Below are positions 63,401 through 64,000 of a stretch of DNA of 64,000 nt, piece by piece. Source of the stretch: Fibrisoma limi BUZ 3 (GTDB taxonomy: Bacteria > Bacteroidota > Bacteroidia > Cytophagales > Spirosomataceae); the NCBI RefSeq assembly GCF_000296815.2, contig NZ_CAIT01000006.1, positions 1 through 64,000 on the forward strand, read 5' to 3'. Numbering within the stretch: the stretch's first letter is position 1; each line of letters starts with the position of its first letter. Below the pieces are notes generated by a model. The model worked only from the letters and a program-made list of their open reading frames with translations, was not told the DNA's origin and did no database searches. Position numbers and translations under genes: made by a program.

Positions 63401-64000
63401 CGCCTGATGGGGGACAGGTTTCTGTTACGTTGCATGAACCGGAGCCGACTCTGGCGCGAATTACAGTGCAGGATTCGGGTATAGGTATGAGTCCTGATCA
63501 CCTTACTCATATTTTCGATCGATTCTATCAGGTTGATGATAAGTCGCAGAGCAAGACCGTCGGGACGGGCATTGGCCTGGCGTTGACAAAAGAACTGATT
63601 GAACTGGTAGGAGGGGCGATCGAGGTAGAAAGCGAGCCAGGACGAGGTAGTACGTTCGTCATTACATTGCCGGTCGGTGAGCCGAAACAGGGGGCAACGC
63701 GCGTACCGTCTGGTAATCAACTAAGTTTGCCAAAGGACGCTATACTGACTCAGGAAATTACGAGAACGGGCTCCCCACCGGCAATCAGTATCCGGCGCGA
63801 CCTGCTGCTAATTGTTGAAGATAACGACGAACTTCGGTCCTACATGTCGGAACTGTTTGCCACTCAATACGAGGTACTGGAAGCTGTTGATGGGCAGGAT
63901 GGCTGGGAGAAAGCTCAGACAACAAACCCTGCGCTGATTATCAGTGATCTGATGATGCCCCGGCTGAACGGAATCGAGTTATGTCGTTTGGTGAAAAGCC
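60460..64000 (+). CDS. Hybrid two-component sensor/regulator (HTCS), truncated at the right edge
   Basis: The frame starts with GTG; an in-frame stop lies four codons upstream, so no ATG is possible. About 1180 residues are visible: a signal peptide, two seven-bladed-type reg_prop propeller regions (about 35-690, repeats such as DLWLGT, GNIWIGT and GRLWVGT), a Y_Y_Y domain (about 700-770), one membrane helix (about 790-808), a HisKA domain with His857 (FFTNISHEFRTPLTL), HATPase (about 963-1070) and the start of a receiver domain with Asp1163 (LIISDLMMPR). An HTH_18 AraC output would be expected beyond the edge. It is divergent from GH9 and may sense its breakdown products. Confidence 0.93.
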   Translation, partial: MLKDTQPLFWRVRLRRLLFLTGLAVLLVRPGFSQVKFHKISTAQGLSQSSVVAIHEDKQGFLWLGTADGLNRYDGYGFTVYRHLPHDSTSLPSSHISALDEDSNGRLWVGTITGGACYLDRSTGHFVRVPLLADRRSITIVSSIVAQGSDVWVGSDAAGLFHIDTRTRKTRWLSKRGGPVFEPNVTALAEGRNNTCWAGTGDGTIYQLSSRIDRPLRRLVVARKAGANRINRLFEDSRGRLWISTEANGVYRLDPGHVQPERVLYVPNQPGGINSVQAFEEDRRHNLWLGTDDGVLVAPGGNLTQSRHYRAGPDSEFGLSSHAVKSIRQDRNGNIWIGTWEAGLNVVYRLTDRFQSLTYKPNEPNGLPARKVTAVGGDRQGGIWIGTNMGLTYWQPNRHRFTHYRPPNLSGLDVNLVYTHPTDQALVGVWNKAFDVWNPKSGRFQNLLGRLTADDTSVTNSVKAFCRARDGRVWVVSQNAGIVRFDPATLQSESIPPAVDGVDVRRLGPGTVCETADGTLWMGMFNNGLWAYDLRTRRTQHYQASNQRGSLSENHILTLFEDSKKRLWIGTNGGGLNQFDPKTGRFIVYTTEHGLANNTVKGILEDDHGNLWMATNDGLSKLEINRRQFTTYTVHDGLPSREFLVGACYKSPDGHMYFGTMDGLAYFHPDSIESSREALPIYLTGLRLFNRPVTVGVADSPLQRPVVETDVLTLRHDQSVFTIDFLALNLQNAPNLQYAYRIDAFDPDWNYVGTQRSATYTNLDPGEYVFRVKAANGAGPWTEATTTLTIRILPPWYRTWWAYTLYALILFATLLAWRRLIKIRERFRSDLRLKTLEAETMREVDRVKTSFFTNISHEFRTPLTLIISPLEKLLTDPAPEDSRTLRQQHGLMHRNAQRLLRLINQLLDLAKLEAGHLQPGYSRNTLPDFMSRLVASFDFTAQQHAIDLTFTADFPNVPVWYDPDLLEKTLSNLISNALKFTPDGGQVSVTLHEPEPTLARITVQDSGIGMSPDHLTHIFDRFYQVDDKSQSKTVGTGIGLALTKELIELVGGAIEVESEPGRGSTFVITLPVGEPKQGATRVPSGNQLSLPKDAILTQEITRTGSPPAISIRRDLLLIVEDNDELRSYMSELFATQYEVLEAVDGQDGWEKAQTTNPALIISDLMMPRLNGIELCRLVKS

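Overview
The window is chromosomal DNA of a Bacteroidota bacterium, most likely a Cytophagales member close to Spirosoma. The evidence is two secreted multidomain cellulase-like proteins with C-terminal type IX secretion (T9SS) sorting regions, a hybrid sensor with propeller, Y_Y_Y, histidine kinase and receiver parts, menaquinone genes (menB, menE), several TANNTTTG-type -7 promoter boxes and almost no Shine-Dalgarno sites. Most of the window is fairly GC-rich. The left ~9.8 kb and the 29.4-31.5 kb stretch look clearly more AT-rich and carry the accessory content. No rRNA, tRNA or CRISPR array was recognised. The genus is an inference.

Layout. 1-9.8 kb: a frameshifted copy of the start of a DJ-1/PfpI gene, an outer-membrane-protein-like gene, the intact DJ-1/PfpI gene, a lysophospholipase-like hydrolase, a sensor kinase/sigma54-type response regulator pair with overlapping ends, and a decayed IS3-family element that interrupts another transposase remnant and supplies the C-terminus of a host gene. 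10-18.7 kb: a TonB-dependent receptor, a UbiE-like methyltransferase, an ABC ATPase with its membrane partner, a Tat-exported class V aminotransferase-fold enzyme, a lipoprotein and an LpxR-type lipid A deacylase. 18.9-22.9 kb: a zinc alcohol dehydrogenase, a membrane-anchored SDR, a second zinc alcohol dehydrogenase and a DUF4126 protein, probably co-transcribed, with a related intergenic repeat on each side of the first gene. 23-29.4 kb: menB, a DUF2452 gene, a Rieske lipoprotein directly abutting menE, an unknown gene, a methyltransferase and a DUF418 membrane protein. 29.4-34.5 kb: an AT-rich insert with a PIN toxin/antitoxin pair and an AlbA_2-domain protein, then clpB and the remains of a DUF4160/DUF2442 gene pair.

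34.6-64 kb: a lipoprotein, a nitrilase-family hydrolase, then a carbohydrate region: a GH2 glycosidase, a DUF1460 peptidoglycan amidase, two divergent GH13 alpha-amylase-family enzymes, a secreted GH8 glucanase, argH, a tandem universal stress protein overlapping a GNAT, a DUF3892 gene, an Hsp20, a 2026-residue GH9 protein and, divergent from it, a hybrid two-component sensor cut by the right edge.

Functionally, the GH8 and GH9 proteins would attack beta-1,4-glucans outside the cell through T9SS. The divergent hybrid sensor is a natural candidate regulator of GH9. The GH13 pair suggests alpha-glucan use (one enzyme with a signal peptide, one apparently without). No SusC/SusD pair lies in the window, so this is not a classical polysaccharide utilisation locus as far as can be seen. 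Strong hairpins separate many units. The most unusual observations are short GC-rich sequences, present as inverted pairs, that break the transposase reading frames, and intergenic inverted repeats whose arms are built of short tandem units.
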